DNA of 64,000 nt from MVYY01 sp012517575 (GCA_031629035.1 JAVLUG010000004.1:1-64000); one strand, 5' to 3'; shown: positions 25,833 to 34,835, counted from the first letter of the stretch. Notes: generated from the letters alone by a model not told the origin. A program made the numbers and translations.

Positions 25833-28800
25833 ATGAAAAAGTTTGCAGAATACTCTTCTTTAAATCTTTCAGAAGTTAACAAAAAAATGCTTTCAAGTTG
25901 GAAAGAAAAAGATATTTTCCACAAAAGCATTCAAATTCGAGAGGGTAAACCAACATTTGTATTTTATGAAGGGCCTCCTTCGGCCAATGGTATGCCGGGC
26001 ATTCATCATGTAATGTCTCGAACCATAAAAGACCTTTTCTGTCGCTATAAAACCATGCAGGGTTTTCAGGTTAAAAGAAAAGCCGGTTGGGATACGCACG
26101 GACTTCCGGTTGAGTTGAGTGTGGAAAAATCGTTGGGAATTACTAAAGAAGATATTGGTAAGAAAATCAGTATAGAAGAGTACAATGCGGCTTGTCGTCG
26201 GGATGTAATGAAATATACCCGTGAGTGGGAAGATTTAACCACAAAAATGGGTTATTGGATTGATTTGGATGATCCTTATATTACCTATGATAACCGTTAT
26301 ATCGAAACTCTTTGGTGGCTACTCAAACAGCTTTACGACAAAAAACTGCTTTTCAAGGGCTATACTATCCAACCGTATTCTCCGGCTGCCGGAACCGGTT
26401 TGAGCACCCACGAACTCAATCAGCCGGGTTGTTATCGCGATGTAAAGGATACTACTTGCGTTGCGCAGTTTAAAGTAAAGGATACTTCTTCTTTGCCTTT
26501 CAAAACCGAAATTGATGGCGATTGCTATTTCCTGGCATGGACAACTACGCCATGGACTTTACCTTCCAACACAGCTTTGTGTGTCGGGCCAAATATTACT
26601 TATGTACTTGCCGATACATTCAATCCGTATACAGGGAAACAAATTAAAGTAATTTTGGCCAAAGATTTGGTAAATACCTATTTCAACCCCAAAAATGAAA
26701 ATTTATCTTTTGAAAATTATCAACCGGGCGATAAAAACATTCCTTACCGTATTTTAGGTGAATGCAAAGGCAGCGAATTGGTTGGCATTCGATATGAACA
26801 ACTTATTCCGTGGGTAAATCCCGGAGAAAATGCTTTTCGTGTTATTGCGGGTGATTTTGTTTCAACGGAAGAAGGAACAGGAATTGTTCACATTGCTCCA
26901 ACATTTGGTGCCGATGATGATCGGGTTGCAAAACAAAACAATATTCCGCCTTTGATGTTGCTCGACAAAGATGGGAACAAGCAACCCATGGTGGACAGAA
27001 CAGGTAAATTCTTCAAATTGGAAGACCTTGACCCTGAATTTGTATCTAATAATGTAAATATATCTCTTTACAAGGAATATGCCGGCAGATATGTTAAGAA
27101 TGAATATATTTCGGCATTTGAACCTGAAAAAGAAATAAATAAAAAATTGTCTGAAGAGAAAGCCGAAGATTCAACGCTCGACATTGACTTGTGCGTTATG
27201 CTCAAGCAACAGGGATTGGTGTTCAAAATAGAAAAATATATCCACAGTTATCCCCATTGTTGGAGAACCGACAAGCCGGTATTATATTATCCGCTCGACA
27301 GCTGGTTTATTAAAACTACCGCTTTACGTGATGAAATGATTGCCTTGAACCAAACCATCAACTGGAAACCTGTTTCTACCGGTTACGGACGTTTTGGAAA
27401 ATGGCTCGAAAATCTTCAGGATTGGAATCTTTCCCGAAGCCGATTTTGGGGAACGCCCCTTCCCATCTGGCGCACAGAAGATGGTTCGGAAGAAATTTGC
27501 ATTGGGTCAGTGGAAGAATTGATTTCGGAAATTGAGAAATCGATACAGGCCGGTTTCATGACAGCCAATCCGTATAAAAACTTTAAGACCGGAGATTATT
27601 CCCGTGAAAATTATGCCGTTCAAAATATCGATTTGCATCGTCCCTATGTAGACAATATCGTGCTTGTTTCAAAATCGGGAAAACCCATGAGAAGAGAACC
27701 GGACTTAATTGATGTTTGGTTCGATTCCGGATCGATGCCCTTTGCGCAGTTGCATTATCCTTTTGAAAACAGAGAAGCTATTGATCAACATAGTTTTTAT
27801 CCTGCCGATTTTATTTCGGAAGGAGTAGATCAGACGCGTGGCTGGTTTTTTACGTTACATGCCATCAGTACAATGGTTAAAGGTTCCGTAGCTTATAAAA
27901 ATGTGGTCTCCAATGGCTTGGTGCTCGACAAAAATGGAAATAAAATGTCGAAACGACTGGGTAATGTGGTAGATCCTTTTGAAACCATCGAAAAATATGG
28001 CTCTGACCCGTTGCGGTGGTACATGATGACTAATTCCGCACCCTGGGACAATTTGAAATTTGATATTGAAGGCGTGGAGGAAGTGCGACGTAAATTTTTT
28101 GGAACACTTTATAATACTTATTCCTTCTTCGCTCTTTATGCCAATGTAGATAGATTTACTTGTCAGGAACCGGAAACTCCTGTTGAGAAACGTCCGGAAA
28201 TTGACCGTTGGATTATATCTTTGTTGAATACGTTGATACGGGAAGTTGGGGAATACTACGAAGATTATGATCCTACACGTGCAGGGAGAGCAATTTCCGA
28301 TTTTGTTACCGAAAATCTGAGTAACTGGTACGTTCGATTGAACCGGAAAAGATTCTGGGGCGGAGAATACAACAACGATAAAATTTCGGCTTATCAAACG
28401 CTTTATACCTGTCTGGAAACAGTTGCCAAATTAATGGCTCCGATTGCTCCTTTTTATGCTGATCAATTGTTTCTCGATTTGAACAGCGCAACAGAAAAAA
28501 GCATTTGTGAATCGGTACACTTAAGTGATTTTCCTGTTTACAATGAAAAGTTGATTGATAAAAATCTGGAAGAATGCATGCAGTTGGCTCAGCAAATTTC
28601 GTCCATGATTCTTTCTTTGCGCCGAAAAGCTGGTAAAAAAGTTCGTCAGCCATTGTCAAAAGCCATTGTGCCGGCTCCCGATGATAAAATTTATCGGCAG
28701 ATTAGCTACGTAGCCGATTTAATAAAAGCGGAAGTAAACATAAAAGAGCTGCAAGTGATACCGGCCAATATGGAAATGGCGAATTTAACCAAAAAGGTGA

Positions 28801-29312
28801 AACTCAATTTTAAGCTTTTGGGTAAAAAATACGGCAAGCAAATGAAAGAACTTACCGTGGCTGCTGCAGCATTAAGTAATAAAGATATCACCGAACTCGA
28901 GCAAAATGGAATTTTTATTTTAAATTTGCCCAGTGGAGAAGTTCAACTTACGGCCGAAGATGTCGAAATAATTACGGAGGACATGCCGGGTTGGCTTACT
29001 GCCAATGAAGGAAAACTTACCGTTGCTCTCGATATTTCCGTAACGGAAGAATTGCTCAAAGAAGGTATTGCCCGTGAGCTGGTAAACAGAATTCAGAATA
29101 TTCGCAAGCAAAATGGCTATGAAATAACCGACAGGATTGCTATAGAAATTGAAAAAAGAGATGAAATCAACGATGCTGTTACTGCATTTTCGGGTTATAT
29201 AGCTTCACAAACATTGGCGGCAGATATTTCTTTGGTCGATAAACTGGAAAATGGTGTTGAGCTCGATTTCGACGAATTTATGGTGAAGGTTAACGTTGAA
29301 AAAACACGCTGA
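25833..29312 (+). CDS. ileS: Isoleucyl-tRNA synthetase, long eukaryote-like type
   Basis: The 1159-residue class I synthetase charges tRNA-Ile. The HIGH motif appears as GIHH in PSANGMPGIHHVMSRTIKD (about residues 50-65) and KMSKS as KMSKRLGN near residue 705. The editing (CP1) domain lies between, with WTTTPWTLPSN and GTGIVHIAPTFG-ADD. The KMSKR form, the length (bacterial type I enzymes are ~940) and a long C-terminal region without the zinc-binding cysteines place it in the type II group shared with eukaryotes. Type II enzymes are generally poorly inhibited by mupirocin. Normal for Bacteroidales. Confidence 0.96.
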   Translation: MKKFAEYSSLNLSEVNKKMLSSWKEKDIFHKSIQIREGKPTFVFYEGPPSANGMPGIHHVMSRTIKDLFCRYKTMQGFQVKRKAGWDTHGLPVELSVEKSLGITKEDIGKKISIEEYNAACRRDVMKYTREWEDLTTKMGYWIDLDDPYITYDNRYIETLWWLLKQLYDKKLLFKGYTIQPYSPAAGTGLSTHELNQPGCYRDVKDTTCVAQFKVKDTSSLPFKTEIDGDCYFLAWTTTPWTLPSNTALCVGPNITYVLADTFNPYTGKQIKVILAKDLVNTYFNPKNENLSFENYQPGDKNIPYRILGECKGSELVGIRYEQLIPWVNPGENAFRVIAGDFVSTEEGTGIVHIAPTFGADDDRVAKQNNIPPLMLLDKDGNKQPMVDRTGKFFKLEDLDPEFVSNNVNISLYKEYAGRYVKNEYISAFEPEKEINKKLSEEKAEDSTLDIDLCVMLKQQGLVFKIEKYIHSYPHCWRTDKPVLYYPLDSWFIKTTALRDEMIALNQTINWKPVSTGYGRFGKWLENLQDWNLSRSRFWGTPLPIWRTEDGSEEICIGSVEELISEIEKSIQAGFMTANPYKNFKTGDYSRENYAVQNIDLHRPYVDNIVLVSKSGKPMRREPDLIDVWFDSGSMPFAQLHYPFENREAIDQHSFYPADFISEGVDQTRGWFFTLHAISTMVKGSVAYKNVVSNGLVLDKNGNKMSKRLGNVVDPFETIEKYGSDPLRWYMMTNSAPWDNLKFDIEGVEEVRRKFFGTLYNTYSFFALYANVDRFTCQEPETPVEKRPEIDRWIISLLNTLIREVGEYYEDYDPTRAGRAISDFVTENLSNWYVRLNRKRFWGGEYNNDKISAYQTLYTCLETVAKLMAPIAPFYADQLFLDLNSATEKSICESVHLSDFPVYNEKLIDKNLEECMQLAQQISSMILSLRRKAGKKVRQPLSKAIVPAPDDKIYRQISYVADLIKAEVNIKELQVIPANMEMANLTKKVKLNFKLLGKKYGKQMKELTVAAAALSNKDITELEQNGIFILNLPSGEVQLTAEDVEIITEDMPGWLTANEGKLTVALDISVTEELLKEGIARELVNRIQNIRKQNGYEITDRIAIEIEKRDEINDAVTAFSGYIASQTLAADISLVDKLENGVELDFDEFMVKVNVEKTR

Positions 29313-29447
29313 AAAAGCAACAAAATTATTATAAAAATAATTGGAAAAGAGAAAAAAAACGATTATTTTCGCAAGTTATTAAAAACTCGGCATTGGCTTA
29401 ATGCTGAAGGTAAGAAAATTGGTCAAACAAAATAAAGTTTTACGATT

Positions 29448-29828
29448 ATGTCAGAAAAAACAAGATATTCGGATGAAGAATTGGAAGAATTTCGTCAGAT
29501 CATCCTCGAAAAATTGGAAAAAGCTCAAAAAGATTACGAATTACTACGCAACGGTGTTACCAATAGTGATGGAAATGATGTAACCGACACTTCTCCCACT
29601 TTTAAAGTTTTGGAAGAAGGTGCATCTACACTTTCAAAAGAAGAAGCCGGACGTTTAGCACAGCGTCAGTTACAATTCATTCAACATTTGCAGGCTGCAC
29701 TTGTAAGAATTGAAAACAAAACCTACGGTATCTGTCGCGAAACCGGCAAGTTGATTCCCAAAGAACGTTTGCGAGCAGTTCCTCACGCTACGTTAAGTAT
29801 TGAAGCCAAGAAGTCGAATAAAAAATAA
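29448..29828 (+). CDS. DksA/TraR-like protein with degenerate zinc finger
   Basis: A 126-residue protein with an N-terminal coiled coil (residues 8-40, EELEEFRQIILEKLEKAQKDYELL), an acidic DVTDTSP tip and a C-terminal segment aligning to the DksA zinc finger (NKTYGICRETGKLIPKERLRAVPHATLSIEA). DksA binds RNA polymerase through its secondary channel during the stringent response. Only the first of the four zinc-binding cysteines remains (GIC), so the finger probably folds without zinc. It sits between ileS and lspA, separated from lspA by a terminator. Confidence 0.85.
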   Translation: MSEKTRYSDEELEEFRQIILEKLEKAQKDYELLRNGVTNSDGNDVTDTSPTFKVLEEGASTLSKEEAGRLAQRQLQFIQHLQAALVRIENKTYGICRETGKLIPKERLRAVPHATLSIEAKKSNKK

Positions 29829-29853
29829 TTTATATTCTATCCTCCTTTGAAGA

Positions 29854-29887
29854 CGGCAACAGAGTATGTCCTTTGTTGCCGAATTTT
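29854..29887 (+). terminator. Terminator after the DksA-like gene
   Basis: CGGCAACA (29854-29861) and TGTTGCCG (29874-29881) form an 8-bp perfect stem with a 12-nt loop, followed by AATTTTTAA. It lies 26 bp after the stop codon. Confidence 0.65.
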
Positions 29888-29910
29888 TAATAAAAAAGAA
29901 TCTCCTGCCT

Positions 29911-30519
29911 ATGTCAACTGCCAAAAAATCGGTTTTATTGATATTATTGGTTCTGCTTGTAGACCAAGCCACCAAAATTTACATCAAAACACATTTCGCT
30001 TTGGGCGATCATGTTGATATTTTTAGCTGGTTTCAGATTTATTTTATCGAAAACAACGGAATGGCTTTTGGTATTGAACTGTTGGGCAAGCTCTTTCTGA
30101 CGGCTTTCAGAATTGGCGCCGTTGTTTTGCTTGTGTTATACATCCGATCGCTAATTAAACGAAATTTTCGTACAGGATATGTTTTAACTATTTCATTGCT
30201 TTTGGCAGGAGCTGCAGGGAATATTTTTGATTCAGTATTCTATGGAGTACTTTTTAGCGACAGCTATGGGAAAGTGGCTACTTTTTTGCCTCCTGAAGGC
30301 GGTTATGCACCACTGTTTTACGGGAAAGTGGTGGATATGCTCTATTTCCCGCTTATAAAAAATGCTGCCGGTGAAACGATATTTTTTCGCCCTGTATTTA
30401 ATGTTGCCGATGCTGCCATAACTATTTCGGTGTTTATTATTCTGCTATTCTATCGGAAAGAATTAAATGCCAGTTTCGAAAAAAAAGAAAAATCCAATGT
30501 CGCAGAGCAGCCTAAATAA
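29911..30519 (+). CDS. lspA: Prolipoprotein signal peptidase II
   Basis: Called from the ATG at 29911 (MSTAKKSVLLILLVLLVDQATK), because an upstream in-frame ATG lies within the terminator hairpin. The 202-residue inner-membrane protease has four membrane helices and both catalytic aspartates: one in GKVVDMLYFPL and one in FNVADAAITISV. The N-terminal VDQATKIYIK and NNGMAFG motifs are also present. It cuts signal peptides from lipoproteins such as the SusD protein here. Its 3' end overlaps the next gene, a DUF4296 lipoprotein, an arrangement usual in this phylum. Confidence 0.95.
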   Translation: MSTAKKSVLLILLVLLVDQATKIYIKTHFALGDHVDIFSWFQIYFIENNGMAFGIELLGKLFLTAFRIGAVVLLVLYIRSLIKRNFRTGYVLTISLLLAGAAGNIFDSVFYGVLFSDSYGKVATFLPPEGGYAPLFYGKVVDMLYFPLIKNAAGETIFFRPVFNVADAAITISVFIILLFYRKELNASFEKKEKSNVAEQPK

Positions 30520-31354
30520 AATCTTTTCTTTCTTTTTGCTTTTTCTGCTTTTTGTGTTGCCTGCATGTGATGATCGTCCCAAAAATGTGCTGAGCAAGAA
30601 AGAAATGGTGGAAGTGCTTACCGAATACCATTTGTTGCATGGCACCCTTCAGGTGAGCAATAAATATTATACCCCCGAAAGTAATTTGTATTTTCAATAC
30701 TTGCTTCAGAAACATGGAGTTACGCAAGCAGAGTTTGACTCTTCCATGGTGTGGTACGCCAAAAATCCTAAAAAATTTGAACGAATTTATGCTGATGTTC
30801 AGTTAAGACTCAATAACCTCAGAGAAGACATCGTGAAAGGAAAATTTCAATCGTTCGATTCTATCGGCTTTAGAATGTTAACCAACAATTTATGGAATCT
30901 TCATCCGAGCTATCATTTTACCTCGGATTCAGTTCGTACCAAATTACCTTTCAAAATTCAGCAGCCTTACCTGATGACACAGGATATTTACGAACTCCGT
31001 TTCTTGCAAAGAATTGCTCCTCAGGATTCTTCTGTTGATCCTTATGTGGTAATGAGAATTCACTATGCAAATGGTAAAACGGATAGTATCTTTCAAAAAA
31101 CTTTCAACGATAGCATCTTGCGTCGTTATACGCTCCGTCTTCGGGCAAGATTGCCTTACAAAATCGATTCGATTACCGGTTTGCTTTTGGGTTGTAAACA
31201 ATATAAAGGAACTTTCTATGTTCAACTTGACAGTATTCGGCTGTTGCGTTATTTTGTACCCGAGTGGCAGGACAGTTTGAGGCAGATGGTGGAAAAAAAC
31301 GCTAATTCCCCAGAAAAATTCCCGGCCAAAAAAGTTCGTCCGAAAAGAAATTGA
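30497..31354 (+). CDS. DUF4296-type lipoprotein
   Basis: Called from the ATG at 30497 (MSQSSLNKIFSFFLLFLLFVLPAC); an ATG 30 bp upstream is also possible. The 285-residue protein carries a lipoprotein signal ending LPAC, followed by the DUF4296 pattern (VLSKKEMVEVLTEYHLLHGTLQ ... FDSSMVWYAKNPKKFERIYADVQLRL). Function is unknown. It overlaps lspA by 23 bp, so translation is probably coupled, and the enzyme that processes it is encoded just before it. The basic C-terminus (FPAKKVRPKRN) is notable. Confidence 0.8.
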   Translation: MSQSSLNKIFSFFLLFLLFVLPACDDRPKNVLSKKEMVEVLTEYHLLHGTLQVSNKYYTPESNLYFQYLLQKHGVTQAEFDSSMVWYAKNPKKFERIYADVQLRLNNLREDIVKGKFQSFDSIGFRMLTNNLWNLHPSYHFTSDSVRTKLPFKIQQPYLMTQDIYELRFLQRIAPQDSSVDPYVVMRIHYANGKTDSIFQKTFNDSILRRYTLRLRARLPYKIDSITGLLLGCKQYKGTFYVQLDSIRLLRYFVPEWQDSLRQMVEKNANSPEKFPAKKVRPKRN

Positions 31355-31387
31355 GCAATTTCAATTTTCTACATTCCCATTAAATGC

Positions 31388-31419
31388 AAAAAAGCGATCA
31401 GTGAAATGGTCGCTTTTTT
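31388..31419. terminator. Bidirectional terminator between DUF4296 gene and tRNA-Gly
   Basis: AAAAAAGCGATCA (31388-31400) pairs with TGGTCGCTTTTTT (31407-31419) across a 6-nt loop. A/T runs on both sides suit termination of the plus-strand lspA unit and of minus-strand tRNA-Gly. Confidence 0.75.
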
Positions 31420-31426
31420 GCTAAAG

Positions 31427-31499
31427 AGCGGAAGACGGGACTCAAACCCGCGACCCTCAGCTTGGAAGGCTAATGCTCTATCGACTGAGCTACTTCCGC
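31427..31499 (-). tRNA. tRNA-Gly (anticodon TCC)
   Basis: A 73-nt cloverleaf on the minus strand. The acceptor GCGGAAG pairs with CTTCCGC, with discriminator T. The D-arm is AGCTCAGTCGATAGAGC, the anticodon loop CTTCCAA gives TCC (reading GGA/GGG), and the T-arm is GCGGGTTTGAGTCCCGT. The 3' CCA is not encoded. Confidence 0.96.
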
Positions 31500-31537
31500 A
31501 AAATTTGAAGAGATATTTCGGTTGAAAAGAATTTCTA

Positions 31538-32059
31538 TTACCAATCGATATTTGCCATTTTTATAGCAGTAATGGCGGCTTCGACCCCTTTGTTGCCATT
31601 GATTCCTCCGGCACGGTCGAGAGCTTGCTGAAGTGTTTTGGTGGTAAGAACGCCAAAAATTACAGGACAACCATTGGAATTGGCATTTAAATATGAAATT
31701 CCGTTTGTTACACCCTCGCAAACATAATTAAAATGGGGAGTTTCTCCCTGTATCACACAGCCCAAAGCGATGATGGCTGCATACTTATGTATTTTGATTT
31801 TATCCGTTTCCTCATGTTCTTCAAGCAATTGTTTTGCTCCATAGGTCAATTCAAATGTACCGGGTACGTGAATGATATTGATTAACTCGGGATTGGCGCC
31901 ATTCTCCAGTAACGCATCATAAGCTCCCTGTAACATGGCATGGGTGATTTGTGGATTCCAATCGGCTACCACAATGCCGTATTGTTGCAAAAAAACTTTG
32001 CTTTTGTCCGGCATTTCATCTTCATTGTAGTTGGATAGATTTTTATATTGTGTTGACAT
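31538..32059 (-). CDS. ribH: 6,7-dimethyl-8-ribityllumazine synthase
   Basis: The 173-residue enzyme makes the riboflavin precursor lumazine. Family motifs are VVADWNPQITHAMLQGAYDAL (substrate loop), VPGTFELTYGAKQL, and ALGCVIQGETPHFNYVCEGV with the catalytic His. The long N-terminal tail (~25 residues) is common in this phylum. Transcribed leftwards, 38 bp before tRNA-Gly. No FMN riboswitch is seen upstream. A terminator separates it from the TPR gene. Confidence 0.96.
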   Translation of the reverse strand: MSTQYKNLSNYNEDEMPDKSKVFLQQYGIVVADWNPQITHAMLQGAYDALLENGANPELINIIHVPGTFELTYGAKQLLEEHEETDKIKIHKYAAIIALGCVIQGETPHFNYVCEGVTNGISYLNANSNGCPVIFGVLTTKTLQQALDRAGGINGNKGVEAAITAIKMANIDW

Positions 32060-32100
32060 TGCTATGATGTTTTTTTATAATTTGATGAAAATCATTTTTT

Positions 32101-32131
32101 AAAGAAAAAAGCCACTTTTTCAAGTGGCTTT
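32101..32131 (-). terminator. Terminator after the TPR membrane protein
   Basis: AAAGCCACTT and AAGTGGCTTT (32108-32117 with 32122-32131) form a perfect 10-bp stem with a TTTC loop. On the minus strand it is followed by a T-rich run (complement of 32101-32110). It lies 19 bp after the stop at 32150. Confidence 0.8.
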
Positions 32132-32149
32132 CACCAACAAAAAAGTAAA

Positions 32150-32824
32150 TTAGTTTTGTACGCGCGCCAGATATTTGTCAATATCGCCGGCTTCCATGCT
32201 TTTTGGATATTTTTCTTTTATCTGCAGGTAATATTCTTCGGCCTTTTTGGGTTGATTCATTGACTCGCAAAGCAGGCCGGCCTTTTTCAAATAAATTGGA
32301 CTTAAAACTTCATTATTAGTTGCTATGGCCTTGTCAAAATAATTCAATGCCTTGCTGTTTTGGTTCAGCTCAACATAACAATCACCTAAAAGTCCGATTA
32401 CAGAAGTGGCAAAATAACTTTTTTTACCGTCAAACTGCGTCAAGTATTTAATGGCATTTTCATACTGACCCATTTTGTAATAGCAAATGCCCGTGTAGGC
32501 AGCAGCTAAATTTCCTGAAGGAGTCATCCCATATTCTGAAACTATTTCTTTAAAACCCATAAATTCCGGGTCCTTACCATTTAATGCTACTTGAAATGAA
32601 TCCTGTTCAAAATACAACTGCGCTTTAAACATTTCGTTTTCAGCAGCTTTTTCGCGTGGTGCCAGGTAAAAGTTCCGAATGGCCAAAACTACCAATACTA
32701 CGAGGATTAATCCTCCCACTACATACAAAATTTGTTTCTGATATTTTTCAAAAAATATTTCGGATGCAGAAAGGGCGTGTTCAACATTGGCCAACTCGTC
32801 AGTTTTTTTTTCTTTCTTCGACAT
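32150..32824 (-). CDS. Membrane-anchored tetratricopeptide repeat protein
   Basis: Called from the ATG at 32824 (MSKKEKKTDELANVEHALS), 224 residues. A cytoplasmic basic N-terminus is followed by one membrane helix (about residues 35-53, ILYVVGGLILVVLVVLAI) and a periplasmic domain of TPR motifs (LAAAYTGICYYKMGQYENAIKYLTQFDG, GDCYVELNQNSKALNYFDKAI, KAGLLCESMNQPKKAEEYYLQI). The topology and size resemble YfgM, an assistant of the Sec translocon, but the resemblance is general and the function is not established. Single-gene unit next to ribH. Confidence 0.8.
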   Translation of the reverse strand: MSKKEKKTDELANVEHALSASEIFFEKYQKQILYVVGGLILVVLVVLAIRNFYLAPREKAAENEMFKAQLYFEQDSFQVALNGKDPEFMGFKEIVSEYGMTPSGNLAAAYTGICYYKMGQYENAIKYLTQFDGKKSYFATSVIGLLGDCYVELNQNSKALNYFDKAIATNNEVLSPIYLKKAGLLCESMNQPKKAEEYYLQIKEKYPKSMEAGDIDKYLARVQN

Positions 32825-32996
32825 AAGAACGGTTATCTTTAAAATTCTAAATTTGGATACTGTTTTTAAATATTTGAGCAGCAAAATTAAAGATTTTCTT
32901 TTAGATAATGAAATTTTATGCCAAGTTTTTCATGTTTGTGTTTATCCACGAGAGAATGGCCTCATTTTAAGATTATGATTTTTTATTTTTCTGACG

Positions 32997-33028
32997 TCTG
33001 AAACGTGACGGATTTTTTATTATTTTTG
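32997..33028 (+). promoter_or_regulatory. Candidate promoter of fmt
   Basis: TATTTTTG (33021-33028) fits TAnnTTTG, with TCTG (32997-33000) 20 bp upstream as a -33 near-match. It is 37 bp before the fmt start. Confidence 0.5.
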
Positions 33029-33065
33029 TCGATATCGAATTACAAACCCCTGTATTACTAAAAAC

Positions 33066-34022
33066 ATGAGAAAAACAAAGGAAGAGCTTCGTATCGTTTT
33101 TATGGGAACGCCCGAGTTTGCCGTAGAAAGTTTAAAAATTCTTGTGGAAAATGGTTATAATGTTGTAGGGGTAGTTACAATGCCTGACAAGCCTGCTGGT
33201 CGGGGTTACAAGGTTCAGTTTTCACCCGTGAAGCAGTATGCGCTGGAAAAAAATCTGCGTCTTCTTCAACCGGAGAAGCTGAAAGATGAAATTTTTCTTG
33301 AAACCCTGCGTTCACTGAAAGCTGATTTGCAAATAGTTGTTGCTTTCCGCATGTTGCCGGAAATAGTATGGAACATGCCTCCGCTGGGAACTTTCAACCT
33401 GCATGCTTCCTTGTTGCCTCAATATCGGGGTGCAGCGCCCATCAACTGGGCGATAATCAATGGCGAGAAAGAAACCGGTGTAACAACTTTTTTTCTTACC
33501 CACGAAATCGATACAGGAAAAATTATTCTTCAGGAAAAAATCCTTATTCTTTCTTCAGATAATGCCGGCACTTTGCACGACAAATTAATGGCTCTTGGAG
33601 CAACCGTTGTAAAAAAGACGGTTGATCTGATTATTTCGGATGAAATACAACCCATCGATCAGTCAGAATTACTCAAAAATGAGAATGAACTGAAATTAGC
33701 TCCTAAAATTTTCAGAGAAAATTGTGAAATCGACATTTCATGGGATGTTGTACGCGCTCATAATTTTGTACGCGGACTCTCTCCGTATCCCGGAGCATGG
33801 ATGAGCTTAATTTTTCCGAATACCAACGAAAAAACAATTTTAAAAATTTTCGTGACGGAAATAGAATTTGCTTCTCATCAATTGCCATGGGGAAGTTTGG
33901 AAACCGACGGGAAAAAGTTTGCTAAAATTGCGCTGAAAGATGGTTTTCTGGTGTTAAAAGAAGTACAGGCTCCCAACAAAAAACGAATGGAAATTGGTGA
34001 ATTTCTTCGCGGGCTGCGATAA
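33066..34022 (+). CDS. fmt: Methionyl-tRNA formyltransferase
   Basis: The 318-residue enzyme formylates initiator Met-tRNA. The N-terminal formyltransferase domain has RIVFMGTPEFAV, MPDKPAGRG and the folate signature NLHASLLPQYRGAAPINWAI with its catalytic Asn/His, followed by the Asp-containing EIDTGKI. The C-terminal OB-like domain begins near residue 210 (WDVVRAHNFVRGLSPYPGAW). Normal length. Converges on ridA with a 5-bp gap. Confidence 0.97.
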   Translation: MRKTKEELRIVFMGTPEFAVESLKILVENGYNVVGVVTMPDKPAGRGYKVQFSPVKQYALEKNLRLLQPEKLKDEIFLETLRSLKADLQIVVAFRMLPEIVWNMPPLGTFNLHASLLPQYRGAAPINWAIINGEKETGVTTFFLTHEIDTGKIILQEKILILSSDNAGTLHDKLMALGATVVKKTVDLIISDEIQPIDQSELLKNENELKLAPKIFRENCEIDISWDVVRAHNFVRGLSPYPGAWMSLIFPNTNEKTILKIFVTEIEFASHQLPWGSLETDGKKFAKIALKDGFLVLKEVQAPNKKRMEIGEFLRGLR

Positions 34023-34027
34023 AAAAA

Positions 34028-34405
34028 TTATTTCGTGGCTATCAGTTCTATCTCAACCAAAGCTCCCTGAGGAAGTTCCTTCACAGCAATCGTTGAACGT
34101 GCCGGACAGTTTTCAGTAAAATATTTTTTGTAAACTTCGTTCATGGTTGCAAAATGACTCATATCGGTCAGAAAAACCGTTGTTTTTACAACCTGCTGAA
34201 AAGAATAACCAGCCGATTTCAAAATGGCTTCGATATTGGAAAAAACTTGCTCGGTTTGTTCGGCGATGGTAGTGGAAACAATTTTTCCTTCTTTTGGAGA
34301 AATGGGAATTTGGCCCGATACAAAAAGAATATTACCGCTTTCTATTGCCTGGCTGTATGGTCCGATAGCTGCCGGAGCTTCTGAAGTTTGAATGATTTTC
34401 TTCAT
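34028..34405 (-). CDS. ridA: RidA family reactive-intermediate deaminase
   Basis: Called from the ATG at 34405 (MKKIIQTSEAPAAIGPYSQAIESG), 125 residues; the longer open frame extends into a neighbouring repeat element and is rejected. Family motifs include GNILFVSGQIPISP, the central ANxxxxLxSAGYSF-like stretch (IEAILKSAGYSFQQVVKTTVFLTDM), and CPARSTIAVKELPQGALVEIELIA with the conserved Arg that binds the imine substrate. It removes toxic enamine/imine intermediates. A MITE-like element starts 17 bp upstream of the start codon, so its promoter must lie in or beyond that element. Confidence 0.93.
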   Translation of the reverse strand: MKKIIQTSEAPAAIGPYSQAIESGNILFVSGQIPISPKEGKIVSTTIAEQTEQVFSNIEAILKSAGYSFQQVVKTTVFLTDMSHFATMNEVYKKYFTENCPARSTIAVKELPQGALVEIELIATK

Positions 34406-34422
34406 AAACAATGATTTTTTTG

Positions 34423-34835
34423 AACCCAGATTACACATTTAAAAATATTAAATATCATTTCTGCAAATCAATGAACGTAATTTAACGTGAATTCGGTATA
34501 ACGATTTACCTGTTTTAATCATATAAAAAGTTGATAATTAATAAGATAATAAGGTTTATTCTTGTTGTTGATTAACTTTACTAAGGTTTTATAAAATAAC
34601 GGGGTTCGTTTTCTGAATATAAAGACTTTATCTGACACAACTAACCTTCGTAACAGGTGAATACTTCCTTTTCATCAACCTTATTACCTTATTTATAATT
34701 GCTTGTATAATATTCATCTTCATCTATCGAACTCACGTTAACTTACTCATTATAAACAATTAGGCTAAATTCTGAACTTTATAGACTGACTTACAATTAG
34801 TTTTAACCTGTTTTATCTAATGCTGAATCTGGGTT
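34423..34835. repeat. MITE-like element, intact copy A
   Basis: A 413-bp AT-rich, non-coding element bounded by perfect 10-bp terminal inverted repeats AACCCAGATT (34423-34432) and AATCTGGGTT (34826-34835). The interior also has inverted symmetry: AACGTGAATTCG near the left end matches CGAACTCACGTT near the right end, and AATAAGGTTTAT near the left half matches ACCTTATTACC in the right half. The whole unit could fold into one long imperfect hairpin. A second, interrupted copy and a decayed third lie nearby. No transposase is encoded in the window, which fits a miniature element mobilised in trans. Confidence 0.75.

Noticed and set aside
31500..32149. FMN riboswitch near ribH
   Set aside because: No RFN-element core (AGGATA, GCGGGG-type) is seen upstream of ribH.
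34406..34438. 11-residue N-terminal extension of RidA
   Set aside because: It runs into the MITE terminal repeat; RidA proteins start near MKKIIQT.
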